The notes under the pieces were generated by a model. It searched no databases. It was not told the DNA's origin and worked only from the letters and a program-made list of their open reading frames with translations. From the NCBI RefSeq assembly GCF_006970865.1, contig NZ_CP035503.1:2369001-2433000 (forward strand): a DNA stretch of 64,000 bases, written 5' to 3'. This DNA comes from Rhodoferax sediminis (GTDB lineage: Bacteria > Pseudomonadota > Gammaproteobacteria > Burkholderiales > Burkholderiaceae_C). Below, piece by piece: positions 19,148 to 30,651 of the stretch; positions within the stretch are counted from its first letter, which is position 1; the number at the start of each line of letters is the position of its first letter. Position numbers and translations under genes: made by a program.

Positions 19148-19942
19148 TCAGTGGCTTTCGTCGGCGTGATCGATCGCGTGCACAACGGTGGCGAACTCGT
19201 CAGGACTTACGTCCGAGACCACCCAATGGGTCATACCACCGCGCGACCAGTGGGCAAGATGAAAGCCGCGCTGCGATACGAACGCAATGCGGCTGTCGCC
19301 GGCGCCCGGCCACACGAAGGAATTCACGATATGCGCCCCCTGCCGATACACCAGGACGGCAACGGGGCGACCGTCCAGGTAGTCGACCCGGCCGCCCAGA
19401 AAAGTCGATCCCGGCAAGTTCAGTTCAGGCACCGGCGGTGAAAAATCGAGCCTGGCCGACAGCCACGGCTTGACGGTATGGTGGTCTGACGAGGCCACGT
19501 CGACCAGGTGCTGCGTCAACGTCGCGCGCACGTGGCTCGCGATGACCTCCTGCCCCAACGCCTCATCCCGGCCCGACTGCAGCAGCGCGAGGTTGAGCGC
19601 AACGGTCAACACCGCCAGCACACCGAACGACGCCACCAGCGGGCGCCATGCGAACCAGCGCTGCACAGCGGCGGGCCAGGCCGACGGGCCACGCGGCGTC
19701 GGTGCGGGCGCCGACGCCGGCGGAGCGCCAAGCGCCTCGATGCGGGCGCGCAGTGCGGCCGGTGCCGCATGATAGTCGGCGTGGCGCATCACAACCTGGC
19801 GCAGGCCACGCAGCGCCTCCACCTGCGTGCGCAAGCCGGCATCGTGGACCAGGCGCGCCTCGATCTCGAGCTGGCTGTGCAGGTCCAGCTCGCCATCAAT
19901 GAAGGCATTCAATTGCCGGGTATCAAGTTCAGGGGCCATCAT
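19148..19942 (-). CDS. membrane anti-sigma factor
   Basis: The 264-residue protein has a cytoplasmic N-terminal helical domain (ELDTRQLNAFIDGELDLHSQLEIEARL), one transmembrane segment at about residues 101-121, and a periplasmic C-terminal domain, the usual layout of ECF anti-sigma factors. The HxxxCxxC zinc motif of ZAS proteins is absent; the protein has no cysteine in the cytoplasmic part. It overlaps the sigma gene by four bases (ATGATG start at 19942, sigma TGA inside), so expression is coupled. It is inferred to hold the adjacent sigma inactive until a periplasmic signal arrives. Confidence 0.82.
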   Translation of the reverse strand: MMAPELDTRQLNAFIDGELDLHSQLEIEARLVHDAGLRTQVEALRGLRQVVMRHADYHAAPAALRARIEALGAPPASAPAPTPRGPSAWPAAVQRWFAWRPLVASFGVLAVLTVALNLALLQSGRDEALGQEVIASHVRATLTQHLVDVASSDHHTVKPWLSARLDFSPPVPELNLPGSTFLGGRVDYLDGRPVAVLVYRQGAHIVNSFVWPGAGDSRIAFVSQRGFHLAHWSRGGMTHWVVSDVSPDEFATVVHAIDHADESH

Positions 19943-20511
19943 TTCACTCCACCGGGTGTGGACCGCGCCACCGTGCGCAACACGGGCCGGGCGCCGTGCA
20001 ACAGTGCCTGGCGCAGCAGGCCGCGGGCACGCGCCAGGCGCGACATCACGGTACCCACAGGAATATCGGCGATGCGTGCGATGTCCTTGTACGGCAGGTC
20101 TTCCAGCTCGCGCAGCACCAGCACCTCGCGGTAGGCGATGGGCAGCGCGGCAATGGCCTGGTTGATCTGGGCCCGGTCGGCGTTGCGCACCGCGATGGCG
20201 TGCGGCTCATCGGCCGCCGGCGCGGCGAGCTCGCGCCACGCGTCCTCGCCGTCGTCAAAGGCCACCACCTCCGCAGGACGGTTTTCCTTGAGCCAGGCGT
20301 AGCAGGTGTGGCGCACGATTTGCAGCCACCAGGCACGCGCCTGGTCGCCGCGAAACCCGCCAAAGTAGCGCATGGCGCGCATTGACGCGTCCTGCACCAC
20401 GTCCTGCGCATCCTGGTCGTTGCGGGTCAGCCAGCGCGCGAGGTTGTAGGCCGCGTCCAGGTGTGGAATCACCAGTATTTCGAACCGCCGCAGATCGTCA
20501 CTTTCGGTCAC
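19939..20511 (-). CDS. ECF-type RNA polymerase sigma factor
   Basis: This sigma-70 family protein has 190 residues with only regions 2 and 4. Region 2 contains AYNLARWLTRNDQDAQDVVQDASMRAM and RAWWLQIVRHTCYAWL. Region 4 contains ALPIAYREVLVLRELEDLPYKDIARIADIPVGTVMSRLARAR. It is first in a two-gene operon with its anti-sigma and divergent from the phosphoesterase-cupredoxin pair, which it may control. The 190-base divergent region has two perfect palindromes and a GGGAACC motif of the sort recognised by ECF sigmas. Confidence 0.93.
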   Translation of the reverse strand: MTESDDLRRFEILVIPHLDAAYNLARWLTRNDQDAQDVVQDASMRAMRYFGGFRGDQARAWWLQIVRHTCYAWLKENRPAEVVAFDDGEDAWRELAAPAADEPHAIAVRNADRAQINQAIAALPIAYREVLVLRELEDLPYKDIARIADIPVGTVMSRLARARGLLRQALLHGARPVLRTVARSTPGGVK

Positions 20512-20512
20512 A

Positions 20513-20520
20513 GGGAACCC
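20513..20520 (+). promoter_or_regulatory. GGGAACCC, possible ECF -35 element
   Basis: The GGAACC core matches the usual -35 recognised by many ECF sigma factors and points toward the phosphoesterase gene. A clear -10 partner at 16-17 bases is not obvious (tcatat is nearby), so the call is weak. Confidence 0.25.
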
Positions 20521-20576
20521 TCTCTGTGTGTGTCATATCGGCAGCGCCCCGCATTTATTCCCGAATTTCCCGAAAC

Positions 20577-20593
20577 CCGGACGATTCGTCCGG
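20577..20593. repeat. palindrome ccggacga-t-tcgtccgg
   Basis: Perfect 8-base arms with a one-base centre lie in the sigma/phosphoesterase divergent region. It could be a protein-binding site; no T-tract follows, so it is not a terminator. Confidence 0.5.
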
Positions 20594-20604
20594 CTATCGG
20601 TCGA

Positions 20605-20622
20605 GCCGGGAATTTTCCCGGC
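20605..20622. repeat. palindrome gccgggaa-tt-ttcccggc
   Basis: A perfect 18-base palindrome begins 11 bases after the previous one. The spacing between the two centres is about 28 bases, near three helical turns. Confidence 0.5.
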
Positions 20623-20702
20623 CTCGTACCGGTATCCCATATGAGGCTGCGCAGTTCGCAAGCCAGCGACACGCAGCGTCTCGCTCAACCCAGGAGATCA
20701 TT

Positions 20703-21602
20703 ATGAGCACTTGCTACCGAAGACAGTTTCTGCAATTGGCCGGCGTCGGGGGTGCTGTGTTCGTCTCCGGCCTCGGCGGCATGGCATACGCTGCGGGCAC
20801 CAGGACCGGACCGGGCTACGACGATTTCTTCTTCGTGCAGCTGTCCGACGCGCACTGGGGCTTCGAAGGCCCGCCCAACCCGGACGCCAGAGGCACGCTG
20901 CCCAAGGCCGTGGCCGCCGTCAACGCGCTCAGTGAAGCGCCCGACTTCGTGATCTTCACCGGCGACCTGACCCACACCACCGACGACCCGCGGGAGCGCC
21001 GCAAACGCATGGCGGAGGTTCGCGACATCGTGGCCACCCTGAAAGTCAAGACGGTGCGCTTCATTCCGGGCGAGCACGACGCTGCGCTCGACAACGGCCG
21101 AGCCTTCAAGGAATTCTTCGGACCGACCAATTACACCTTTGACCACAAGGGCGTGCATTTCATCGCGCTCGACAATGTGAGCGACCCCGCCGCCCAGCTA
21201 GGCGATGCACAGCTGGCCTGGCTGGCCGATGACCTCCAGCACCAGCCGGCCGACGCGCGCATCGTCGTATTCGCGCATCGGCCGCTGTTCGACCTGTACC
21301 CGCAGTGGGATTGGGCCACGCGCGACGGCGCCAAGGCGGTTGATTTGCTGCTGCCGCATGCGAACGTGACGGTGTTTTATGGCCACATCCACCAGGAGAA
21401 CCACCACATGACCGGGCACATCGCCCACCACTCGGCCAGATCGTTGATCTACCCGCTGCCGGCGCCTGGCTCGCAACCCAAGCGAACGCCGCTGGACTGG
21501 GACCCGGCGCAGCCCTATCGCGGGCTCGGGTTCCGTGAGATCGAGGCGGAACCCAAGACGGCTGACTACGCCATCACCGAGTTCCCGGTACGACAAGCCT
21601 GA
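20703..21602 (+). CDS. Tat-exported calcineurin-like metallophosphoesterase
   Basis: The 299-residue protein has a twin-arginine-like signal (CYRRQFLQLAGVGGAVFVSG) and a metallophosphoesterase fold: VQLSDAHWG, FTGDLTH, PGEHD, FAHRPLFD and YGHIHQENHH. The usual GNHD block reads GEHD here, so the metal-bridging Asn is Glu. It should act in the periplasm; the substrate is unknown. AGGAG lies about eight bases before ATG 20703. It is followed after nine bases by the cupredoxin gene, and both are divergent from the ECF sigma/anti-sigma pair. Confidence 0.85.
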   Translation: MSTCYRRQFLQLAGVGGAVFVSGLGGMAYAAGTRTGPGYDDFFFVQLSDAHWGFEGPPNPDARGTLPKAVAAVNALSEAPDFVIFTGDLTHTTDDPRERRKRMAEVRDIVATLKVKTVRFIPGEHDAALDNGRAFKEFFGPTNYTFDHKGVHFIALDNVSDPAAQLGDAQLAWLADDLQHQPADARIVVFAHRPLFDLYPQWDWATRDGAKAVDLLLPHANVTVFYGHIHQENHHMTGHIAHHSARSLIYPLPAPGSQPKRTPLDWDPAQPYRGLGFREIEAEPKTADYAITEFPVRQA

Positions 21603-21611
21603 GGCCGCTCC

Positions 21612-21974
21612 ATGGATACCAACCGACGAGCGCTGATAAGCGCCGCCACCGCCCTGGCCCTGGTTCCGCTGACGGCCCGGCTGCTGGCCCAGCCCAAGCC
21701 GGTGGTGATCAATGTCATCGCGAAGAAGTTCGTGTTCGTGCCGGGCGAGATTCATGTCAGGAAGGGGCAACCCGTGGTCCTGCAACTCACGGCGCCTGAA
21801 GTGCCAATGGGCTTCAACCTGCCCGACTTCGGCGTGCGCACCGACGTCATTCCCGGCAAGATCAACACACTCCAGTTCACGCCGGACAAGGCCGGCAGCT
21901 TCACGTTCCTGTGCGACGTATTCTGCGGCAGCGGCCATGAGGACATGAACGGCACGCTGGTCGTCTCCGAATGA
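21612..21974 (+). CDS. CuA-like periplasmic cupredoxin
   Basis: This 120-residue exported cupredoxin has a signal peptide (residues 1-26, with NRRAL) and a single beta-sandwich domain. It keeps a CuA-type ligand loop: Cys101-x3-Cys105-x3-His109-x2-Met112. The upstream His of true CuA sites (HSF-VPEFG in COX II) aligns with Met66 in PMGFNLPDFG, so the site is altered. It may be a copper carrier or an electron-transfer protein rather than an oxidase subunit. It is the second gene of the operon with the phosphoesterase. Confidence 0.8.
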   Translation: MDTNRRALISAATALALVPLTARLLAQPKPVVINVIAKKFVFVPGEIHVRKGQPVVLQLTAPEVPMGFNLPDFGVRTDVIPGKINTLQFTPDKAGSFTFLCDVFCGSGHEDMNGTLVVSE

Positions 21975-22027
21975 GTGCGCAGCGCAGTGCTCCGCCGGAC
22001 GGCAGCGTGGCCATTCTCTGGGGCACC

Positions 22028-23437
<1,410 letters not shown>

Positions 23438-23440
23438 GCC

Positions 23441-24760
23441 TTACTCCACAAACAGGGTGGCCGGGCACTCGAGCAAGCCGCGCAGCACCTGGATAAATTC
23501 GGCGGCATGCAGGCCGTCGACGACGCGATGATCAAACGACGACGACAGGTTCATCATCAGCCGCGGCACCACCACGCTAGCGCGCATCATCGGGCGCTCG
23601 ACCATGCGGTTGACGCCGACGATCGCCACTTCCGGGTGGTTGATCACCGGTGTGGACACAACGCCGCCCAGCGCACCCAGGCTGGTGATGGTGATGGTCG
23701 AACCCGTCAGTTCCTCGCGCGTGGCCTTGCCTGTGCGTGCAGCCTCGGCCAGGCGCGCGATCTCGGCCGCGCTGGCCCACAGGTCGTGGCCTTCAGCGTG
23801 GCGCAACACCGGCACCATCAGGCCGGCTTCGGTCTGCGTGGCAATGCCGATGTGAACGGCGCCGTGGCGCGTCACCACACCGGTGTCGTCGTCGAAGCGT
23901 GCGTTGATCTGCGGAAACTCGCGCACCGCCAGCACCACGGCGCGGATCAGCAGGGGCAGTACCGTCAGACGCGTGCGCTCGGCGCCCCAGCGCTCGTTCA
24001 GACGCTTGCGCAGCGCCTCCAGTTCGGTCACATCGATTTCTTCGACGTAGGTGAAGTGCGGAATGCGGCGCTTGGCTTCCTGCATCTTCTGCGCGATCTT
24101 GCGGCGCAGCCCAATGACGGGAATCGCCTCTTCGTCATGCCGCAGCGCGTAACGCGCGCCACCGGCAACTGGCTGCTGCTGCCCTGCCGCGCCGCGCGCG
24201 ACGTAAGCGTCGAGGTCCTCGTGCATGATGCGGCCCGCGGCACCGCTGCCGTGCACATATTGCAACTCGATGCCGAGCTCCCAGGCGCGTCGGCGCACCG
24301 CCGGTGAGGCAATTGGTTTGTCGCCGGGTTGGCGCGTTGACGGTGCAGCAGTAGCCGGCGCAGCGCGCCCCGGCGCGGGCTTGGGCTGGGCCGCCGCCGG
24401 GGCCACAGAGACGGCAGGCGGGGCCGGTGCCATAGCCTTCGCCACAGGAGGTGGGACCGAAGCGGGGGCTGGGGGGGGAGCGGCGGCCGCACTGGTGGCA
24501 CTGGCATTGCCCTCGCCCTCCACTTCGATGCGGATCAACTCACTGCCCACCGCCATCACCTGACCGACCGCGCCGCCGAGCGCCAGTACCTTGCCCACCA
24601 CCGGCGAGGGAATCTCGACGGTCGCCTTGTCGGTCATGACGTCGGCCAGAATCTGGTCCTCGGCCACCGTCTCGCCGGGCTGCACGCGCCAGGCCACCAG
24701 TTCCACTTCGGCAATGCCTTCGCCGATGTCCGGCATTTTGATTACATGAACGCCCATCAT
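23441..24760 (-). CDS. bkdB: branched-chain 2-oxoacid dehydrogenase E2 (dihydrolipoyl acyltransferase)
   Basis: The E2 has 439 residues. The lipoyl domain carries the modified Lys in ADVMTDKATVEIPSP. A long Ala/Pro linker (about residues 85-140), a subunit-binding domain (ASPAVRRRAWELGIELQYVHGSG) and a catalytic domain with SSSFDHRVVDGLHAAEF follow. The lipoyl motif 'MTDKATVEIPSP' is characteristic of branched-chain complexes rather than pyruvate or 2-oxoglutarate ones. ATG 24760 overlaps the E1beta stop. Confidence 0.92.
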   Translation of the reverse strand: MMGVHVIKMPDIGEGIAEVELVAWRVQPGETVAEDQILADVMTDKATVEIPSPVVGKVLALGGAVGQVMAVGSELIRIEVEGEGNASATSAAAAPPPAPASVPPPVAKAMAPAPPAVSVAPAAAQPKPAPGRAAPATAAPSTRQPGDKPIASPAVRRRAWELGIELQYVHGSGAAGRIMHEDLDAYVARGAAGQQQPVAGGARYALRHDEEAIPVIGLRRKIAQKMQEAKRRIPHFTYVEEIDVTELEALRKRLNERWGAERTRLTVLPLLIRAVVLAVREFPQINARFDDDTGVVTRHGAVHIGIATQTEAGLMVPVLRHAEGHDLWASAAEIARLAEAARTGKATREELTGSTITITSLGALGGVVSTPVINHPEVAIVGVNRMVERPMMRASVVVPRLMMNLSSSFDHRVVDGLHAAEFIQVLRGLLECPATLFVE

Positions 24761-25797
24761 GCCTCCATCGCGCGCTGGAACGCCGCCGCGACCCGCGCCG
24801 GCCCGGGGAAATACGCCCACTCCTGCGCGTGCGGATACGGCGTGTCCCAGCCGGTCACGCGCTCTATGGGTGCCTCTAAATGGTAGAAGCAGTGCTCCTG
24901 CACCAGCGCCGTCAGTTCGGCACCAAAGCCGCTGGTGCGCGTCGCCTCGTGCACCACCACGCAGCGCCCGGTCTTCTTGACCGACGCGACGATGGTGTCC
25001 AGGTCCAGCGGCCACAGGCTGCGCAAGTCGATGATCTCGGCATCGATGCCGGTCTCGCTAGCTGCTGCTTCGGACACGAATACCATGGTGCCGTAGGTCA
25101 GCACCGTCAATTGCGCGCCGGGGCGGAAGACGGCGGCCGACTCCAGCGGGACCGTGTAATAGCCCTCGGGCACCTCGCCCAGCGGGTGCCTGAACCACGG
25201 CACCACCGGCTTGTCGTGGTGGCCGTCGAATGGCCCGTTGTACAGGCGCTTGGGTTCCAGAAAGATGACCGGATCGTCGTTCTCGATCGAGGCGATCAGC
25301 AGGCCCTTGGCGTCGTAGGGATTGGACGGAATCACCGTGCGCAATCCGCTGACATGCGTGAACAGGGCCTCCGGGCTCTGGCTGTGCGTCTGCCCGCCGT
25401 AGATGCCGCCGCCGCAGGGCATGCGGATCGTCAGGGGCGCCGTGAAATCGCCGGCGGAGCGATGGCGCAGGCGCGCCGCCTCCGAGACGATCTGGTCGGA
25501 GGCCGGGTAGAAGTAGTCGGCAAACTGGATCTCGGCCACCGGGCGCAGGCCGTAGGCGCCCATGCCGACCGCGACACCGACGATGCCGCCCTCGGAGATG
25601 GGCGTGTCGAACACACGCGAAGTGCCGTACTTCGCCTGCAGCCCTTCGGTGCAGCGGAACACGCCGCCAAAATAACCCACGTCCTGGCCGAACACCACGA
25701 CGTTGCTGTCGCGCGCCAGCATCACATCCATCGCCGAGCGCAGCGCCTGGATCATGGACATCGGCGTCTTTTTCAGGTTGTTGTTTTCATCGGCCAT
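24757..25797 (-). CDS. bkdA2: branched-chain 2-oxoacid dehydrogenase E1 beta subunit
   Basis: This is a transketolase-like beta subunit (346 residues): SMIQALRSAMDVMLARDSNVVVFGQDVGYFGGVFRCTEGL, DTPISEGGIVGVAVGMGAYGLRPVAEIQFADYFYPA, RMPCGGGIYGGQTHSQSPEA and EIIDLRSLWPLD are family blocks. With E1alpha it decarboxylates 2-oxoacids of Val, Leu and Ile. ATG 25797 starts three bases after the E1alpha stop. Longer frames upstream are inside E1alpha and not conserved. Confidence 0.93.
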   Translation of the reverse strand: MADENNNLKKTPMSMIQALRSAMDVMLARDSNVVVFGQDVGYFGGVFRCTEGLQAKYGTSRVFDTPISEGGIVGVAVGMGAYGLRPVAEIQFADYFYPASDQIVSEAARLRHRSAGDFTAPLTIRMPCGGGIYGGQTHSQSPEALFTHVSGLRTVIPSNPYDAKGLLIASIENDDPVIFLEPKRLYNGPFDGHHDKPVVPWFRHPLGEVPEGYYTVPLESAAVFRPGAQLTVLTYGTMVFVSEAAASETGIDAEIIDLRSLWPLDLDTIVASVKKTGRCVVVHEATRTSGFGAELTALVQEHCFYHLEAPIERVTGWDTPYPHAQEWAYFPGPARVAAAFQRAMEA

Positions 25798-25799
25798 GG

Positions 25800-27131
<1,332 letters not shown>

Positions 27132-27258
27132 CTATGGGGTTACCGCGCGCACCAAATACGGGTGAATCGTAACTGAATTTATGCGCAGGGCGACACTGGA
27201 CAGTCAGTGCCTGCGCGGCGGCAGGGGCCATGCCAGAGGGGCCTTGTCGGCGCCCGGC

Positions 27259-28248
27259 TCAGCGCAATGCGCTTCGGACTTGCGCCGTGATCTCGTAGGA
27301 GCGAAGGCTTGCGCCATGGTCGAAGCACTGCGCCACAATCATCAACTCGTCCGCGCCGGTGCGGTCGATAAAGGACTGGAGCCCTGCCTGCACCGTGGCG
27401 GGGGAGCCGATCGCCGAGCACGACAGAACCTGCGCGAGCAGCGCATGCTCCTGCGGGCCGATGCGGCTCAAATAGTCGGCCATCGGCGGCGGCAGGCGCG
27501 ACGGACGCCCGCTGCGCAGGTTCACAAAGGCCTGCTGCTTCGAGGTGGCCAGAAACGCGGCCTCCTCGTCGGTGTCGGCCGCGATGACGTTGAAGCCCAG
27601 CATCACATAGGGCTTTTGCAACTGCTTGGACGGCTTGAACCTTTCGCGATACAGCGCCACGGCCTCCATCATCTGGGCGGGCGCGAAATGCGAGGCGAAC
27701 GCATACGGCAAGCCGAGCGCCGCCGCCAGTTGGGCGCCGAACAGGCTGGAGCCCAGGATCCAGACCGGCACGTTGGCGCCGGAGCCGGGTACGGCGCGCA
27801 CCGGCAGGCGCGGATCGGCCGCGAAGTACGCCATCAACTCGACCACGTCCTGCGGAAACTCGTCGGCGTCCGAGGCGAGGTTGCGCCGCAGCACACGCGC
27901 CGTGACCTGGTCCGAACCGGGCGCGCGGCCCAGTCCGAGGTCGATGCGCCCCGGATACAGCGACTCCAGCGTGCCGAACTGCTCGGCGATCACCAGCGGC
28001 GAATGGTTGGGCAGCATGATGCCGCCGGCGCCCACGCGAATCGTCGAGGTCGCGCCGGCCACGTGCCCGATCAGGATCGAGGTCGCCGCGCTCGCGATGC
28101 CCGGCATGCCGTGGTGTTCGGCCAGCCAGAAGCGCCGGTAGCCCCAGCGTTCGGCGTGCTGGGCCAGATCACGGGTGTTGCGAAACGACAGGGCGGCGTC
28201 GCCCCCTTCGATGATGGGGGACAGGTCGAGAATGGAAAAGGGAATCAT
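27259..28248 (-). CDS. luciferase-like (LLM class) flavin-dependent monooxygenase
   Basis: The 329-residue single-domain TIM-barrel protein belongs to the bacterial luciferase superfamily, MsnO8/YhbW subgroup: [71 protein letters not shown] and [15 protein letters not shown]. It should use reduced FMN and oxygen; the substrate is unknown. It is monocistronic or joined with the PQQ-type gene (53-base gap). Confidence 0.9.
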   Translation of the reverse strand: MIPFSILDLSPIIEGGDAALSFRNTRDLAQHAERWGYRRFWLAEHHGMPGIASAATSILIGHVAGATSTIRVGAGGIMLPNHSPLVIAEQFGTLESLYPGRIDLGLGRAPGSDQVTARVLRRNLASDADEFPQDVVELMAYFAADPRLPVRAVPGSGANVPVWILGSSLFGAQLAAALGLPYAFASHFAPAQMMEAVALYRERFKPSKQLQKPYVMLGFNVIAADTDEEAAFLATSKQQAFVNLRSGRPSRLPPPMADYLSRIGPQEHALLAQVLSCSAIGSPATVQAGLQSFIDRTGADELMIVAQCFDHGASLRSYEITAQVRSALR

Positions 28249-28301
28249 GGACAGCAGACGGGGATGTTGAGAAATTTGGGCCGGGTTTCAGACCGGTGGG
28301 T

Positions 28302-29444
28302 TCACTGAGGCAACAGCCGGATCAGCCGGCCTGCCGGATTATCGGTCAGCACATACAACAGGCCATCCGGCCCCTGCCGCACATCGCGGATGCGCTCATC
28401 GAGTTCGGTCAGCAGCTTCTCCTCATGCACCACCCGGCCCTTGAACGGCTCGCTCAGCTCGATCCGGTCAAGGTAATGAAACTTGAGCGAGCCGACGAAC
28501 AGGTTGCCCCGCCAGGCGCGGCCATAGCGCTCGCTGCTCAGGAAGGTCATGCCGGACGGCGCGATCGACGGCGTCCAGTAATGCAGCGGCTGCTCCATGC
28601 CCCCTTTGGCGGTCAGCCCCGCGCCGATCTTGCCGCCGCCGTAGTTTTCGCCATAGGTGATGACGGGCCAGCCGTAGTTGCGCCCGGGCAGCGGCAGGTT
28701 GATCTCGTCGCCGCCCTGCGGGCCGTGTTCGTGCTCCCACAGCGTGCCATCGGGCGCGAGCGTGGCGCCCTCCGGATTGCGATGCCCATAGCTCCAGATC
28801 TCGGGCAGGGCCCCGGGCCGTCCCACGAACGGATTGTCCTGAGGCACCGTGCCGTCCTTGGCGATGCGCACGATCTTGCCGAGGTCGTTGTCCAGCGTCT
28901 GTGCATCCTGCATGTGCGTGTAGCGCTCGCCCAGCGTCAGGAACAGCGTGCCATCGGGCTTGCCATCCTCTAGCCGCTCGACAATCCGGCAGCCGAACTG
29001 CAGGCTGCCGGCGACCTTGGGCTGCTGGCGAAAAATCACCCGGACGTTCTCGAGCCGCGTGCGGTCCGGCGAGAGTTCGGCGCGTGCCAGGGCCGTGCCG
29101 TTGGTGTTGCCGGTGGCGGCGGGCTCCGAATAACAGAAGTACAGCGTGCGGTTGCGCGCGAAGCCCGAGTCCAGCACCAGGTCGAGCAGGCCGCCCTGCC
29201 CGCCCGCAGCCACCGCCGGCACGCCCGCCACGGGCGCGCCCAGATGCCCGTCGGCCTCGACCACGCGCAGGCGCCCCGGGCGTTCGGTCACCAGGAAGCG
29301 CCCTTCCGGCAAAAACGCCACGGCCCAGGGATGTTCGAGGTGGGTCGCCACCACCTCGGGGCGCACGGTCTGGGCTTGGGCACTCCAGCCGGAAACTATC
29401 AAAACAATAGCTACAAGCGCTTGTTTGACAAGGGCTGGAGGCAT
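28302..29444 (-). CDS. periplasmic PQQ-dependent sugar (aldose) dehydrogenase-like protein
   Basis: This exported six-bladed beta-propeller (380 residues) is of the glucose/sorbosone dehydrogenase (YliI/Asd) family: signal peptide residues 1-24 (ending SAQAQ), LEHPWAVAFLPEGRFLVTERPGRLRVV, GGQGGLLDLVLDSGF, SYGHRNPEGATLAPDGTLWEHEHGPQGGDEINL and NYGWPVITYGENYGG. It probably oxidises sugars with PQQ; no PQQ biosynthesis genes are seen. The signal-peptide codons overlap a copy of the ctat/atag palindromic repeat (29396-29450). Confidence 0.88.
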   Translation of the reverse strand: MPPALVKQALVAIVLIVSGWSAQAQTVRPEVVATHLEHPWAVAFLPEGRFLVTERPGRLRVVEADGHLGAPVAGVPAVAAGGQGGLLDLVLDSGFARNRTLYFCYSEPAATGNTNGTALARAELSPDRTRLENVRVIFRQQPKVAGSLQFGCRIVERLEDGKPDGTLFLTLGERYTHMQDAQTLDNDLGKIVRIAKDGTVPQDNPFVGRPGALPEIWSYGHRNPEGATLAPDGTLWEHEHGPQGGDEINLPLPGRNYGWPVITYGENYGGGKIGAGLTAKGGMEQPLHYWTPSIAPSGMTFLSSERYGRAWRGNLFVGSLKFHYLDRIELSEPFKGRVVHEEKLLTELDERIRDVRQGPDGLLYVLTDNPAGRLIRLLPQ

Positions 29445-29450
29445 ATTTCC
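29396..29450. repeat. dispersed palindromic repeat, copy in PQQ-dehydrogenase signal peptide
   Basis: ctat-caaaaca-atag is followed by agcgcttg...caagggctgg. The tail aligns with those at 52268-52313 and 56052-56105. It encodes the signal peptide of the overlapping gene. Confidence 0.6.
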
Positions 29451-29473
29451 CTCGTAATCAAAGGCAGCACCGG

Positions 29474-30451
29474 TCAGCCGATCTTCACGACGACGCGCCC
29501 GCGCAACTGGCCCGACATCAATTCATGGGCCTTGGCAATCGCGGCGTCCAGCGTTACTTCCGTGGTGATCGATTCCAGCAACTGGGGGTTCAGGTCGCGC
29601 GCCAGCCGGTCCCAGGCGCGCTGGCGCTTCGGCAAAGGCGCCATGACTGAGTCCACACCGGCCAGTGTGACGCCGCGCAGGATGAAGGGCATCACCGTGG
29701 TCGGCAGATCCGCGCCCTGTGCCAGCCCGCAGGCCGCCACCACACCGCCGTAGCGCGTCTGCGCCAGCGCATTGGCCAGCGTGTGCGAGCCGACCGGGTC
29801 CACCACCGCGGCCCAGCGCTCCTTCTGGAACGGCTTGCCCGCGGCGGACAACCCGGCGCGGTCGATGATCGACGCGGCACCCAGAGACTTGAGGTAGGCC
29901 TCCTCGCTCGCCTTGCCCGTGGCCGCCACCACGGTATAGCCCAGCTTGCCCAGCAGCGCGATCGCCACGCTGCCGACGCCGCCGGTGGCACCGGTGACCA
30001 GCACCTCGCCAGCCTCGGGTTTGACGCCGTGATCTTCCAGCGCCAGCACACACAGCATGGCGGTGTAGCCCGCCGTGCCGATGGCCATGGCCTGGCGCGC
30101 GGTGAAGGCGGACGGCAGCTTGACCAGCCAGTCGCCCTTGAGCCGCGCCTTTTCGGCCAGGCAGCCCCACTGCGTCTCGCCAACGCCCCAGCCGTTGTGA
30201 ATGAACGCGTCGCCCGCGCGCCAGGCCGGGTGGCTGGATTCGAGCACGGTGCCCGCGCCGTCGATGCCCGCCACCATGGGCCAGTGGCGCACCACCGGGC
30301 CCTTGTTGGTGATGGCCAGTCCGTCCTTGTAGTTAAGCGTGGAGTAATCCACCTTGACAGTCACATCGCCGGCCGGCAGCGCTGCATCATCCACCTCTTT
30401 GACGGTGGCCGAGAATGTCTCGTTTTTTTCCAGCAGCAGGGCTTTGAACAT
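29474..30451 (-). CDS. acuI: AcuI/YhdH-type NADPH-dependent acrylyl-CoA reductase (quinone oxidoreductase family)
   Basis: The medium-chain dehydrogenase/reductase has 325 residues without the catalytic zinc site. Family blocks are VDYSTLNYKDGLAITNKGPVV, MVAGIDGAGTV, HNGWGVGETQWGCLAEKARL, VLVTGATGGVGSVAIALLGKLGY (NADPH site) and LEDHGVKP. YhdH/AcuI enzymes reduce acryloyl-CoA to propionyl-CoA, which fits with prpE in the region, though the genes are not linked. GGAGACG precedes ATG 30451. Confidence 0.88.
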   Translation of the reverse strand: MFKALLLEKNETFSATVKEVDDAALPAGDVTVKVDYSTLNYKDGLAITNKGPVVRHWPMVAGIDGAGTVLESSHPAWRAGDAFIHNGWGVGETQWGCLAEKARLKGDWLVKLPSAFTARQAMAIGTAGYTAMLCVLALEDHGVKPEAGEVLVTGATGGVGSVAIALLGKLGYTVVAATGKASEEAYLKSLGAASIIDRAGLSAAGKPFQKERWAAVVDPVGSHTLANALAQTRYGGVVAACGLAQGADLPTTVMPFILRGVTLAGVDSVMAPLPKRQRAWDRLARDLNPQLLESITTEVTLDAAIAKAHELMSGQLRGRVVVKIG

Positions 30452-30651
30452 GGATTCGTCTCCAGAAAAATGGGGTTAGAGTGGATTGAATTGAAACACT
30501 TTTATCGGATGGCCGGTGCCGCTGGCAAGCTCCCCAAATAGCCATTTTGTGAGGTTCAGTAAAGTAAAGTTCAACGAACTCATTATGAATCAATAACTTA
30601 CAACGGCTTCTTCACTTGACTTCGCAGCAAAATGCCCCTAACCTGCAGCCC

